Positions 1 to 14,282 are shown, counted from the first letter of the stretch. The stretch is DNA of 36,113 nucleotides from Nymphaea colorata (GCF_008831285.2 NW_022204950.1:1-36113), one strand, 5' to 3'. Numbers and translations are program-made. The notes: generated from the sequence alone by a model not told the origin.

Positions 1-90
1 CCAACCCCAACCCCAACCCCAACCCAACCCCAACCCAACCCCAACCCCAACCCCAACCCCAACCCCAACCCCAACCCCAACCCCAACCCC
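1..90. repeat. Telomere, CCCCAA repeats
   Basis: The first 90 bases are uninterrupted C-rich telomere repeat, mostly CCCCAA with a few CCCAA units, in the orientation expected at the 5' end of a macronuclear chromosome. C4A2 is the repeat of oligohymenophorean ciliates, while spirotrichs use C4A4. The CCCAA units may be natural or lost C bases in homopolymers. The repeat stops at the ATCATG sequence, and the first gene starts about 105 bp further in. Confidence 0.96.
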
Positions 91-194
91 ATCATGATAG
101 TGATCATTCAATTGCGTCACAATCATATCTTGAATTCCGCCTTTCGCATGAATTGACTTCATAAAAGAAATAATGATAGATATTATAAATTGAG

Positions 195-4303
<4,109 letters not shown>

Positions 4304-4345
4304 TATGTGATGAATATAGATCATAAGTGAAAACATTTGCATCAC

Positions 4346-4950
4346 TCACTCGTAAGTCTTAGATCTGTCGATTTTGACACGGTTGCCCTGCACCACCTAC
4401 TCGAAGGCCTCCTTCTACAGGATGTACTTCGATTGGAACCAATAGTTACGTTATTCTAGACCGTAAACGCCACCTCCCTTTATCACACTTCCTCCAAAGG
4501 CAAATGCCTTGCCGATTCCCTTCAGGACCTCCACTTTTGCCTTTGTTGTTTATTCTCGAAAACCACCCAACGCGAACCTACTCAGAATTACGTTTTCTCC
4601 AGTCTTATCGAGCACTAGTCTTTTGAGCGTCTTTGCAGTCCTAAACTGGAAGATGAAGAAGGGGACAGCCATAAGCCCACCCATGATCATATAGTTAACC
4701 TTGATTTAATCGTCATCGATGCGGGTATATGTCCAAAAACCAGTGACGAAACAGACAAGGAAAGCAATTGATATTGCCTTTATCCTGATTCCCTCCTGGT
4801 TTTCGTAAGTACAAAGCCATCATGCTACTCATTGAGTTGTTTTATATGTATAGATGGAGTTTTAAGCTCAGGTTTCGCTTTCTTGATCTTAGAGAAGGCA
4901 AAGGAAAGCGGAGGATTCAAGTTCCATCTATTTAGGTTGGGGATTGTCAT
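4346..4950 (-). CDS. Two-TM membrane protein, possibly mitochondrial
   Basis: A 201-aa protein that I do not recognise firmly. The N-terminus (MTIPNLNRWNLN...SFAFSKIKKAKPELK) is basic and could be a targeting peptide. Two hydrophobic segments follow at about residues 80-95 (ISIAFLVCFVTGFW) and 110-125 (YMIMGGLMAVPFFIF), then a soluble tail with RFALGGFRE and GGSVIKGGGVYG. A hairpin with a soluble tail recalls the TMEM70/186/223 group, but that is a guess from shape only. One frame slip at about 4810 is fixed by one extra T (giving DGFVLYENQEG). A 17-nt GT..AG alternative there does not fit the 20-nt intron rule. The ATG at 4950 was chosen because the frame is open and coding-like from there. 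The 3' end faces the RPC1 stop, 42 bp away. Confidence 0.7.
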
Positions 4951-5063
4951 TGTATGGGCTTGTTGCGTGAGGTCGATATGCGGTTTAGCATCTTCATGAT
5001 ATTATTATTAATTCGCCATCCAACGTGCGCAATCATAGCAACCTTCATATACATCTGCATCCA

Positions 5064-5843
5064 TCAGCAGCAGTTCTTCTCCTTCACGAATTTTCCGCTC
5101 TTCTCAGGCTTCTTCATCAACTTGGATCCACGCATCTCGCCCTAGGCTGGCTTCTACTCGGCTGGCTTCGGCTTGCTGTTAGCCTTGGTGATGGGTCTTT
5201 CCTTCTCTCCAGTGACTGTTTCCGCTGGTTTTTCTTGGGTAGTTCAATATTGGAAGTGGTAGTTTCAAGCTAATTTCCTTTGAGGAGTTCCGCACAAGTA
5301 TCCATGAACAATTTCTCCAAGTTTTCGCCAGTCTTAGCCGACACTTAGAAGTAGGAGGCGCCGACATACTTCAATTTTTCTTTAGCGTCATTGTAGCTAA
5401 TGGCCCTCTCCTCAGTCTGGTCGATCTTGTTGCCAACGATGACCACGTTCACATCCTCACCCCGGTTCTCCTTTATGTAGTCGAGCCACATGTTGAGGTT
5501 CTGGAAGCTGTCGCCGTTGGTCACGTCGTAGACCAGGAAGACCGCGTGGGAGTCCCTCAGGTAGCCAGGGATCAGACTGCGGAAGCGTTACTGGCCAGCT
5601 GTGTCCCAGAGTTGCAACCGCACGATTTCTACTTTATGCTCACGTTCTTTGAGACGAAGTCTATGCCGACGGTTGGCTGAGTGATGATGGGGGTACGTTG
5701 TGGGTGGGATCGAATTAATTCTTGATGAATCGATTGATGATGGAGCTCTTGCCGACGGACTGGTCTCCAATGAAGACGATTTTAAACTTGATGGTGTGTT
5801 TTTTGTTGGTGGCGTAGCTAATCTCGTCGTCGTACCTACTCAT
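5064..5843 (-). CDS. Rab6-like small GTPase
   Basis: A Rab-family switch GTPase for Golgi or endosomal vesicle traffic, 253 aa after removing one intron and restoring two bases. Motifs seen: P-loop GDQSVGKSS, switch I HNPTVGIDF, WDTAGQ(E)RFRSLIPGYLRDS, GNKIDQ, YF(E)VSAKTGEN, and a C-terminal CC directly before TGA for geranylgeranylation. RFRSLIP and the VRLQLWDTAGQ spacing resemble Rab6. In both TAGQ(E)RF (TAA, 5588-5590) and YF(E)VSAK (TAA, 5345-5347) the stop-like codon replaces a family Glu. The C-terminal tail of about 55 residues is longer than usual and K/E/P-rich. Slips are one A before VEIVRLQL and one C in the tail. It is divergent from the + gene at 5890, 46 bp away. Confidence 0.95.
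5677..5696 (-). other. 20-nt intron of Rab gene
   Basis: Read on the - strand: GTACCCCCATCATCACTCAG. Removal joins AAC|CCA and gives DPTHNPTVGIDF with exact Rab switch I spacing. If retained it adds residues and shifts the frame. A at position 15. Confidence 0.9.
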
Positions 5844-5889
5844 CCACTCAAATTATAAATTATCGGACTCTGCATATTCTATAAATCGA

Positions 5890-6830
5890 ATGGACCTCTA
5901 CCAGATGAAGTACGAGAACATCGCCGATCGCTTGAAACGCCTCGCCGCCAGCCCACCCCCCAATAATATCCACAATGCCAACATCACACAACCGCCCTCC
6001 TTTCGCAATACTGCTGCTAATTTGACCAGAAGGGATAATGCGGGCATTGAACAATAGGGAAAGATAAGCTTATGGAAGCCCCAAAATACGCCAGAGTGCC
6101 ATGGAGGCAGATTTAGCTCAGATTAGCAACCAAGTCTCCCCACTAGGAGAAATTTCCTCAAGGAGAAACTCTCACCCGCCGGAAGGTAAAAAAGAACAAT
6201 ATACGATCGCAGCATGGAATACGCTGCAATCTCGCCCAGGAGAGGACCCAGGAGGAAAGACACACCTTCGCCAAGAGAGAGGAAGAGGACGAGGCAGGCA
6301 AGGGCAAGAGCGAAAGCACTCTCAAGATGGAGGAAATCATGGAATCTTTCAATTCCTACAAGCTCAACAAGGAAAACTGATGTCTAGTCCCAAATCATAC
6401 ACCCACAATAGGACTGAAACCGAACCCATTTGCAAATATGTCCGGTAAAGCTATAAAGTAGAGCCGCAGATGCCACCACAGGAGACTCGTAGGGCCTTCA
6501 ACCAAATCGATAATATTTGGAATGAAGAACCAAAAAATGAAGAAAAAGTGCCTCAATTCCAACGCAGTCGTAAGCCAAAGTACGGATTGAATGAGCTCAC
6601 CGATGTCCTCAATGAAACCATATAATTCCAATAAACCCAACTGAAAACGGCCAAAGGACTACTCACGTGGCAAGCTGATCCTGAGAAACACAGCAAAGAC
6701 CTAATAATCCTTCATCGCCGACAAGCCACCCCTGAGGACAATCCTATCTCCACGCGGCGCGAGAGCTCCAGGCAGGATCTGCAAGAACAACACGAAGGAG
6801 TTTACCACTTTTTAGCGGGAGGGCTTTTGA
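5890..6830 (+). CDS. Hypothetical charged, partly coiled-coil protein
   Basis: About 314 aa, not recognised. It begins MDLYQMKYENIADRLKRL, then a basic S/P-rich region, then a strongly charged helical stretch (QERTQEERHTFAKREEEDE, LKMEEIMESFNSYKL), a Q/N/E-rich middle (NQIDNIWNEEPKNEEKV) and a C-terminus ending TKEFTTFEREGF before TGA at 6828. The frame has to change about three times (near 6227, 6375 and 6645), each at a short homopolymer. The exact protein is therefore uncertain although the gene itself is convincing. It is divergently paired with the Rab gene and lies 45 bp upstream of the ADP-ribosylglycohydrolase. Confidence 0.6.
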
Positions 6831-6875
6831 TCCATAGTTTTATATTCTATAAAAGATTTCTTATTAGCACTCACG

Positions 6876-8166
6876 ATGGGAAACAAGTCCTACAAGGAAC
6901 TGTACGGCTACATGCGCAAGGAATACATAATCACCTACATCAACAACTTCCGCAGTTTCGATGAAGACATGCTCAACAAGTTCAGCATCATCGACGAGAA
7001 GGACGCCGACCGCACCAAGATTGGCACCTTTTCGAAGAGATCAAGATTACCAAATGCTACGATCCCAAATGCTGGGAATATAGGATGTATAAGTGGAAAG
7101 GTGCATCGCTTCGCTGGTCGGATTGGCGGTTTGCGATGCCCTCGGCGCTAGTACTTAATTCACGCCCTACACTAAATAGGGACATGCCATCATACACGAA
7201 GGATTTAACGATATCATAGTCGCCATCTAAAACGGCCTGCTGGAGCCTAGAGCAGGCAAAGTCGGCATTTGGACTGACGATTGCAGCATGGCTCTCTGCA
7301 TGGCGGATTCACTCATCTACTATAAGTATAAATTCTAGCCAAAACATATACGATATTTGTTCCTGCTGTGGTTCTTCAACGGACTCAACAATGGAGGAAG
7401 GAAACACTCGATTGGCCTAGGAGGAAATATCAAGATATCGATGGAGGAATTCATGCGCAGGACTGATGATTTTTGCGATGAGGGAGATCGGTTCAATAAT
7501 GGCAATGGATCACTGATGCGACTAGCTCCCATCCCGATTGTCTTCAGAAAAGAACAAGAAGCAGCCATGATGTATTCTGCACTGTCCAGCAGGACCACCC
7601 ACAACGGAGTCTAAGCTATGGAATGCTGCAGACTGCTTTCGCTCATCCTCACCTCTCTCTACAATAGAAAAAAAGGAGATCCTAAGCAGGTCTTGGACGA
7701 GGCTTGCAATAACTTCACCACCAACTGTCCCAGTGTGTATTATCTTGCCCAGAGCATGCAAGAGCCATAGGATGATTACCAATAGATGTGCAAAAGATAT
7801 GGCAAAAAGTTCATAAAATTCAACCTCTCGCTTTCGGACCGCAACTGGGACTGGAAGGACAAAAATTTCACATATTCCCGCACTAGAGCCGAGGATAAAC
7901 CAGGTTACGTCGGTTCGTATTGCATGGACGCCTTGGCGATGGCTTTACATACCATTTGGCACACAGGTAGCTTCAAGGAAGTTGCATTCGTTAATGCCAA
8001 CATGGGAGGAGATTGCGACACAGTGGGAGCCATCGCTGGACAGATAGCGGGAGCTATGTACGGAATCGACGAGGACATGCTGAAACTCTACTCTTAAATG
8101 GATGACTTCAAGAAGGGACGGTATTAGGTCTTCATCAAGGCATACAAGATGGCCAAGAGACTGTGA
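6876..8166 (+). CDS. ADP-ribosylglycohydrolase (DraG/ARH family)
   Basis: Predicted to remove ADP-ribose from proteins or related substrates using two Mg ions. About 430 aa after restoring one T (about 7030) and one G (about 7100). Family motifs: ASLVGLAVCDALGAST(E)FT with TAA at the family Glu (7156-7158), the Mg site WTDDCSMALCMADSL, NNGNGSLMRLAPIP, and the second Mg site GGDCDTVGAIAGQIAGAMYG. The usual form of the second site is GGDTDT, so a Cys replaces a Thr. The first 75 residues (MGNKSYKELYGYMRKEYI... to YKWKGC) precede the catalytic fold and are not part of the core family. TGA at 8164-8166 faces the stop of the next - strand gene 40 bp away. Confidence 0.92.
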
Positions 8167-8205
8167 TTGTTGATGGATTGACTTTTGTTGGAGAGTTGAG
8201 TAAAA

Positions 8206-9204
8206 TCAAATGATATCAGCTAGGTTAGGCTGTCCCTCCACTTCCCAGGGCAGCAGTTCGTTTGGTTCATCAGCCACTGCATCCTTCCTTCTATTTACAT
8301 AGCTTGTATGCATTAAAAATCTCATCTAATCCCTATGTTCTCGTGATCTTTCCGCCCACAGTTCTTCCTTTCTCTTCAGTGCAGCAATCAATTATGGAAA
8401 TTGTTTCTTTTCATGCCTTCGTTTGGGACGCCATTCCTTTCTTCGCTTCGATTGCTGAGGGGGACGGCTTTGATTTAATTTGGTTTTATTCTGCATCGAT
8501 GCTATTTACATGCTGTAATCGAGGGATTTGAATTTTTTGAGACGGTGGTTGTTGCTGGTCTGGATCACCCTCTGATGAAAGTATTCCTTTTGCGTGTATG
8601 GATTCACCACGCAACAACTATTGTTACTTTTATTCAATTTTAAGTCCCAATTCGGAAGTTACCTGATACTCTCTGACTGGTTTTGGCTGGGATTGCTTTT
8701 GAGGAGGGCAGGGCCTGTTACTTATGATGAATCTTTGCGGTTGGAGCCGCAGGAGTATTTTCTCTGTCTTTCGGAATAATTTATCTATGGATATTGCAGC
8801 GCACTGCTCTTGGCAGCTTGAACTGGCTATTTTTTGAGAAATTAAAGGAAAAGATTGCGGATAGGGTCCTAGCGGGCAACCAGAGCAGGTTGTTGCAATC
8901 TACAGTCAGACGAGTTCTATTTTGGTCTTGGCCTGAGCTGTTGTATATGGGTCGGGTGGCAAATAGTTTCCTCCTGGTCTTTCTGGCCCTATCCCAGTTG
9001 ATGCCGATGGTTGAAATAGTCAGTATCATTAAAATAGTTGCTTTATCCCTCTGGAGTGTTTTCCTCACTGAACTGTTGGCAGAGCTGCACTTTCAATGTT
9101 TTTTTCATTTTGATGATGACCCTGGGAGTGACATTCTTCCTCTCTGCCTGGTGGCAATTGCCCTGCGTCTGCTCCTCGCCAAGGCCCACTCGTTTTATTA
9201 TCAT
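8206..9204 (-). CDS. Hypothetical basic N/Q-rich protein
   Basis: A single open frame of 332 aa with no intron or slip when UAR is read as Glu. It is interrupted 14 times by TAA/TAG, so it is invisible under the standard code. Not recognised. It begins MIIKRVGLGEEQTQGNCHQ and has a low-complexity middle rich in N, Q, S and K with few hydrophobic stretches. It ends in a charged helix (ELIAALKRKEELWAERSRE) and the acidic tail DEPNELLPWEVEGQPNLADII. No membrane segment or enzyme motif is visible. The helix and acidic tail suggest a scaffold or structural protein, but that is inference only. Confidence 0.75.
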
Positions 9205-9253
9205 GGTCCAATAATATAATAGTTTGGGTGATAGATGATGATGACGGAGTGGC

Positions 9254-10073
9254 TCATACGCCCACCACTTGCTTGCAGATCGGACAAACCCTCTGCTTCA
9301 ACAGCCAATCGCGGAGACATTCGGAATGGTGGAAGTGCCTGCACTTGAGAGCCAGAATCTATTCCCCTTCCTATATCTAATCGAACAAATGCAGCAACTA
9401 GGTAACAAAGAGACTACATTTCCTTCGTGCCCTCTATCTTGTATGTCTGAGTTGGCAACTGGGCAATGGCGGACTCAGAAAGACCCTTCGGGATGCTTCC
9501 GATTTGCTACTCGATCTGGAGCAGTTCCTCGTAGGTCATTTCTCCGTCGTGCAGCAGGGAGTAGCCGTTGGCGTTCATGTAGTGGGCTCCGCGCTGGTGG
9601 TAGATTTCCCAACGCAGGTTGTAGTTTTTATCTCGGACTTCGTTTAGCTATTTACGCAAGTTCTCGATCTCGCTGTACAAACCCTGACGCATATTTTGCA
9701 ACCGTTCCTCCTTCTCCTCCTCTTTGGCGATGGTTTCTTCGACTGCCTCGATCTCCTGCATTTCAATATTTAAACTTGCTTGAGTGCATGCCTCTCCTGC
9801 GCCTGCTGTTCTTCAATGCCAGGAAGCGCGCGTGGAGGTCCTGGTAAGCCGGAGAGTATATGACTTGCGGGTTAAAGGACTCCTCATACTGGTGCTCGCA
9901 GTGGACCCCCCAATTGATGGCCTTTTTGCTGCGCGAGGGGAGACAGATGCTGTGGACGTCGAGCGCATAGAGTTCTGGAGTTTTGGAGGGGAGGACGCGA
10001 TGCAGAGGTACTTTCCGTATCTGGAACTGGTGCTCTAGCTAATGAGTGACTTACTTCGCTTGCTCTTCTCCAT
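9254..10073 (-). CDS. RING-H2 finger protein, probable E3 ubiquitin ligase
   Basis: 253 aa after removing three 20-nt introns and restoring two G bases; the arithmetic closes exactly. The N-terminus is basic (MEKSKRKHQFQIRKV), followed by a coiled coil (EIEAVEETIAKEEEKEERL...ELNEVRDKNYNL), the conserved pre-RING block MTYEELLQIEEQIGSIPKGL and a C-terminal C3H2C3 RING: CCIC...GEEILALKCRHFHHSEC...CPICK. A TAG encodes one Glu of GEEIL. The block TYEELL...GLSESAIAQLP just before the RING is typical of plant and protist RING-H2 ligases. Start codon ATG 10073 gives a first coding exon of 19 nt. The 5' end overlaps the proposed start of the + strand gene at 10042. Confidence 0.93.
9398..9417 (-). 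other. 20-nt intron 3 of RING gene
   Basis: On the - strand: GTAGTCTCTTTGTTACCTAG. Removal joins AT|T (Ile) and brings the first zinc ligands CCIC into frame. A at position 15. Confidence 0.9.
9756..9775 (-). other. 20-nt intron 2 of RING gene
   Basis: On the - strand: GTTTAAATATTGAAATGCAG. Removal joins CAA|GAG inside the coiled coil (ALKQEIEAVEE). It contains TGA, so retention would stop translation. The only intron of the twelve with GTT instead of GTA; A at position 15. Confidence 0.88.
10035..10054 (-). other. 20-nt intron 1 of RING gene
   Basis: On the - strand: GTAAGTCACTCATTAGCTAG. Removal joins A|AG (Lys) after only 19 coding bases and restores KHQFQIRKVPLHR. A at position 15. It lies under the possible start of the opposite-strand gene. 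Confidence 0.85.
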
Positions 10074-10909
10074 TTTATTATGCATTATCAGCATCCCATC
10101 GCAAAAGGATCCCTAATTCACCATCCACGCCCCGAATCCCCTCGCCAAGGCCGAGGATATTCGGTTGCATTTGATTAATAAAATAAAACTGATTATGAGT
10201 GGCCTCAGAAGGAACAGTCGCAGCAAGCACTAACGCTACGAAATCGCAATCCAGTCAGATCCAAACCAACCTCTAGAATACCAATCACTCAATGGGGCAA
10301 GACTGATGCATGCGAAGGCCGAGACCCTAGCGATAAGACCGAAGGTGAACCTCGGAGAAATAGTCAATAAATAAACTTACTTATCAACGCTGCAGGAGGA
10401 AATTTAATTGCTGAGGAGCAGGATCGCCAAGATGGAAGAGGAAGAAGATGAAAAGATAGCAAAAAGACCATAAGTCATCACCAAGAACCCCAAAGCTCGG
10501 ATATTGCCAGTCAAGAGGGAAAAATATCGAGGAAGTCACTAGCAGGCAGGATCTACGTCCGCGCCTCCACGCCTTCCTCGGCGAAAAAAGTAGCAAGCCT
10601 TTCAGTAAGGATGAATCCTCATCCTATTATAAGTGGCGACCCCAAATAGATTAAAGAGAAATCAACGATTTTAAAACCCTAGACCTAATGCCACCTTCAG
10701 TCCCTAGCTGAAGAATAAGTCCCTCAACAACTATCGCGTAAACAGAAAAATACCAAAACGTCATATAACCCAAATCCACAGGTTCCAAGTAGGATAAACA
10801 GGAAAGCAAGAAGAAGTTCAAAACCGAAAAACTGTTATCCGACAACCAGGAAGAGAAGGAAGCTGCAGCACAAGTGAAGCCTGCAGTCCCATAAGAGCCA
10901 TAGAACTGA
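10042..10909 (+). CDS. Hypothetical K/E-rich coiled-coil protein, start uncertain
   Basis: About 288 aa, not recognised. From ATG 10195 the frame reads MSGLRRNSRSKHERYEIAI, then a coiled coil (STLQEEIELLRSRIAKMEEE), a K/R/P-rich stretch and a K/E-rich C-terminus (KEDKQESKKKFKTEKLL...EEKEAAAQVKPAVPEEPEN) ending at TGA 10907. The same frame is open back to ATG 10042, giving a hydrophobic start MSDLLRLLFSILLCIISIP like a signal peptide, but that start overlaps the RING gene's first exon and intron. One slip at the A-run 10584-10589 is fixed by one base fewer. An in-frame TGA at 10709 interrupts the C-terminal part; see findings. MORN gene 63 bp downstream. Confidence 0.6.
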
Positions 10910-10972
10910 AGAAATTTTCGTTTCTAATCCTAATGGGAGATCACAAGCATTTACGATGATTTCAGATCCAAA

Positions 10973-11938
10973 ATGATAAGCAAGCTGCAGATTCCTTCAG
11001 GTTTTCCGCTTGAAGCTCCCAGGCCCACCCAATCCTCGAGGAACTATAGAGATTGGCTGCAGATATCTACAAGCTGTTCAACATCAACATAAGCAAGTGC
11101 AAAGAGAAGGTGATTGCTCGCAAATTCAAAAACGGAGTATACTTCCAGATGAACCAAGCAAGAACATTGTGTGGTATTACAGTGGAGCCTTTTACTTCGG
11201 AGATTGGGACACTGACCTACCCAGCTAGGCAGAAAAGGACGGCTTTGGTTTCTAATACATTCCCAACAAGTATATCTACTTGGGATAGTTCAAAAACGGC
11301 ACAAGGAACGGCAAAGGGACGATTAAGCTTATCACCTAGCAGCCAAGCTCTGACTTCTTGGCCTACGATGGGGAGTGGCTGAAGGGCAAGCCTCACGGGA
11401 AGGGCTGCCACGTCGATGAGAGGGGAAATAAGTACATCGGGACTTTTAGCACGGGGAAAAGACGGGACAAGCAGTGGTTCTCAACCATGACGGCCTCTAC
11501 TACGAAGGACAGCTCAAGTAGGGTCTCAAAACGGTCACGGAACATAAAAACTCATCAACGGAGATGTATACGTCGGCAATTTTGCGGACGGTTCTTCGAA
11601 GGCGTGGGACCTACACTTGGAAGAACGGAGCGTCTACGAAGGAGATTCTCCAAGGGAGGCGTGAAGGCAAAGGCATATGGAAAAGTTACAACGGTGACAA
11701 GTTTGAAGGAAGTTACTCCGAGGATCTGAAGAACGGTTGGGGCAAATTTTCCTGGAAAAACGGATAGATATACTAGGGTGAGTTCAAAGACGACATCCGC
11801 AACGGGGTCGGTAGTTACAAGCACCCAAACGGTAAAAAAGGGACATATTTCTGGGTAAACGGTCACATCGACCACAAGATATAGGCTGAGTAGTAAGTCC
11901 CCTCCAAGATCGAGCAAGCCTCCACCAACATCCAATGA
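10973..11938 (+). CDS. MORN-repeat protein
   Basis: About 320 aa with eight or nine MORN repeats, short beta-hairpin units that often anchor proteins to membranes or the cortex and occur in ciliary proteins. Repeats seen include YLG(E)FKNGTRNGKGTI, YDGEWLKGKPHGKG, YYEGQLK(E)GLKNGHG, FEGSYSEDLKNGWGKF and IY(E)GEFKDDIRNGVGSY. The stop-like codons fall at the consensus Glu of YxGEF (TAG 11286-11288) and YEGEF, which supports the code assignment. The N-terminal 60 residues (MISKLQIPSGFPLEAP...) lack repeats. No catalytic domain follows, so a PIP5-kinase fusion is unlikely. Several one-base slips occur between 11060 and 11660, mostly missing bases. Ends ASTNIQ then TGA at 11936. Confidence 0.88.
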
Positions 11939-11994
11939 TCCTGTATTAATATGTCATCCATACTCATCTCCGAAGTTCTATAAATAAAACTTAC

Positions 11995-14129
11995 ATGAAG
12001 AAATCTCCAATCAAGGTCATCGTACGCCTAAGACCCACCTCCAACTTCGCACACCAGCAAATGTCCATCGACGAACAGTCCGGGTAACTGAAGACTCACT
12101 CAGCCAAATTAACATTCACGTGGAAAGACCCCTGGAATCCGGCATCGTTAATCACCAACAGAACCAGTGGGGATTCCAGTACGAGAAAGTCCTCTCGAAT
12201 GCGTCCCAGGAAATCGTGTACAACCTCAGCTCCAAGGAAATTTTGACCGCCGCACTGGAAGGATACTCGGGATGCATCCTCTGCTATGGGCAAACCGGCG
12301 CAGGCAAGACCTTCTCGATGACTGGCGCCCAGACTGACTACAAGTACCGAGGCATCGTCCCCCGTCTCATCTCCTCGCTTACCAGTAGATCAACTCGCGC
12401 TACGAGCACCAGATCAAGGTCTCCATCTCCTACCTGGAACTCTACAACGAGACACTGATCGACCTGCTGGACGAAGCCAACGACTCGCAGCTGAACATCC
12501 AGGAGGACCAGAAGGGATACGTCTTCGTGAAGGGACTCACCCGCAGGCAGGCCGACAACGAGGAGGAAGCGCTCCAGGTCTCTTCGAGGGAGAGAACAAC
12601 AAGACCGTAGCCGAGCACAAGCTGAACAAGAACAGCTCGAGAGCGCACTCTGTCTTCACGGTGCACCTGGAGATCAGGAGCAAGGTGGAGAGCAGCGAGC
12701 GAGTGGTCATGAGCAAGATCAACCTGGTGGACCTGGCCGGCTCCGAAAGGACCAAGAAGACGGGCTCTGAGGGAAAGACGCTGGTGGAGGCCAGTTCATC
12801 AACAAGTCGCTTTCCTTCTTGGAACAGGTGGTGGTTGCTCTCAGCGACCAACAGCGTGACCACATCCCCTACCGCCAGAACAAGCTGACCTACCTGCTCA
12901 AGGACTCCATCGGCGGCAACTCCAAGACCTGCATGATCGCCAACATCTGGCCCGAGGCAGCACATCTCGAGGAAACCATCTCCACGCTCAAATTCGCCTC
13001 CCGCATGATGAAGGTCAGCAACGAAATATCCATCGACGTCAACCTGGACCCCAAACTGCTGCTCAAGAAGTACGAGAAGGACATAGGGAACTCAAACAGG
13101 AACTGGCCATGCACGATACTCTCGCCAGCAGGGGAAGGATCAGCTATGAACCCTATACTCCTGAACAACAGCACAAGCAGCAACTCATTGCTCAGGAGTT
13201 CCTAGACGGAAAGACAGATGACATCCAAATCTAATCCTTGAGACAGGTCAGAGAACTGTTCATGCAGTTCAGAAACATCTACAAGGCAGCAGTCAGAGAC
13301 GTCGCCAACAACAGCCTCCCCAAGCAGGAACGACAGGAGGAGGAGAAGAAGCACGATGGGGCTGAGAAGAAGAGCTCTGCCAATAAGGTAGGACAGGAGG
13401 AGCAAAGCTTCGGCTTCGGAGCAGGCAAGGCAGTCAAGGACGCGAAACCCACCCGCAACATCTCCAACCTCATCAACATCCCCAAGGACGAGTTCGAAGA
13501 AGAACCAGAAAACGCCCAGCCCACCAAGAAGGAGAACAAGGTCGAGAAGAAGATAGTCAATGTCGACAAGAACCAAGCCTACCAATAGTTCAAGACCACA
13601 GCCGGACAGGAATTGAACAACAGCATCGTCAAGAACATTGAAGAACTGAAGGAGAAGAAGGAAAGCATTCGGCTCAAGACCGAAGAAGTGCAGAGAAAGA
13701 AGGAGGCGCTCGAGGAGATAAACAATCGAATCCACCAAAAGGAGGAAAACAAGACCCAATAATAACTGGCCAAGAATATCATCGACGAGGAGGAGTTCGA
13801 GCTCATCAAGCAGAAGAAGGTCTGCAAGCGGGACTACAAGCTCTAGCTGGAGAAGATCAAGGCTCTCCGAACGAATCATCGAGCTGGACAAGAACATCAC
13901 CTCTCTCAAAACGGCCCTCATTCAAAAGTTCGAAGAGTGGTTCTTCAGACGATACGGCATCTCCGTGGCCGACCTCGAGAATCCGCTGCTCAACCAGAAC
14001 GACCAGGATGAGCGCGAGGAGGCTGAGTCAGTCCCCAGGAGTGAGGACTACGATGAAGACGCCCTTGCCTACATCCAAGCCAAGAGAAAAGTGTTCCAGA
14101 TCCAACGCGCCAAAAAGGGAAGGATTTGA
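11995..14129 (+). CDS. KIF9: Kinesin-9 family motor (KIF9-like)
   Basis: A microtubule motor of the cilia-associated kinesin-9 family, about 705 aa. The motor domain is N-terminal: VIVRLRP, SGIVNHQQNQWGFQYEKVL, P-loop GQTGAGKTFSM, YLELYNETLIDLLDE, switch I NKNSSRAHS, switch II DLAGSER, NKSLSFLEQVVVAL and the neck region FASRMMKVSNE. VNxQQ, ASQ(E/D)xVY and the C-terminal KNIIDEEEFELIKQKK match KIF9 specifically. The C-terminal half is charged coiled coil and ends in QIQRAKKGRI. In switch I the usual SSRSH is SSRAH (GCG at 12643-12645). One 20-nt intron; several single-base slips, for example near 12380, 12577 and 13860. The CH-domain gene 154 bp downstream and the MORN gene 56 bp upstream fit a cilium or cortex neighbourhood. 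Confidence 0.95.
12084..12103 (+). other. 20-nt intron of kinesin-9 gene
   Basis: Sequence GTAACTGAAGACTCACTCAG. Removal joins GG|C and gives DEQSGQINIHVERPLESGIV, aligning with the KIF9 N-terminal strand (SIDIHL...GVVNNQQ). A at position 15. Confidence 0.9.
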
Positions 14130-14282
14130 TCTCATATCATAATCATACTACTCATATCATATCCCCTGCCATATACTTCAATTTTAGTCCCTCCGTGCCA
14201 TCCGCATGGACAGGTGTTTGCGAACTGGTCTTATTATGATGATTGAGGGTAATTGACTGTTGCTATAATTTGAATTTAAAGC

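Noticed and set aside
1-90. CRISPR-like or satellite tandem array
   Set aside because: The 5-6 nt C-rich unit at the sequence end is a telomere repeat; there are no spacers.
4798-4814. A 17-nt GT..AG candidate intron in the two-TM protein gene
   Set aside because: It does not match the 20-nt length or the CAG/TAG with A15 pattern, and one restored T gives a smooth protein sequence across the site.
8794-9219. Hydrophobic + strand open frame that looks membrane-like
   Set aside because: It is antisense to the uninterrupted 332-codon - strand gene at 8206-9204 and stops at standard stop codons that are sense here.
9269-9847. Long + strand frame of 192 codons
   Set aside because: It lies antisense to the RING-H2 gene, whose zinc motif, introns and coiled coil account for the sequence.
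10709-10711. Selenocysteine at the in-frame TGA
   Set aside because: The surrounding sequence is low-complexity K/E/S-rich with no selenoprotein family match or redox motif, and indels could explain the TGA.
13202-13921. Long Leu/Val-rich - strand open frame
   Set aside because: It is the antisense of the kinesin-9 coiled coil; GAG/AAG-rich coding gives CTC/CTT Leu-rich shadows.
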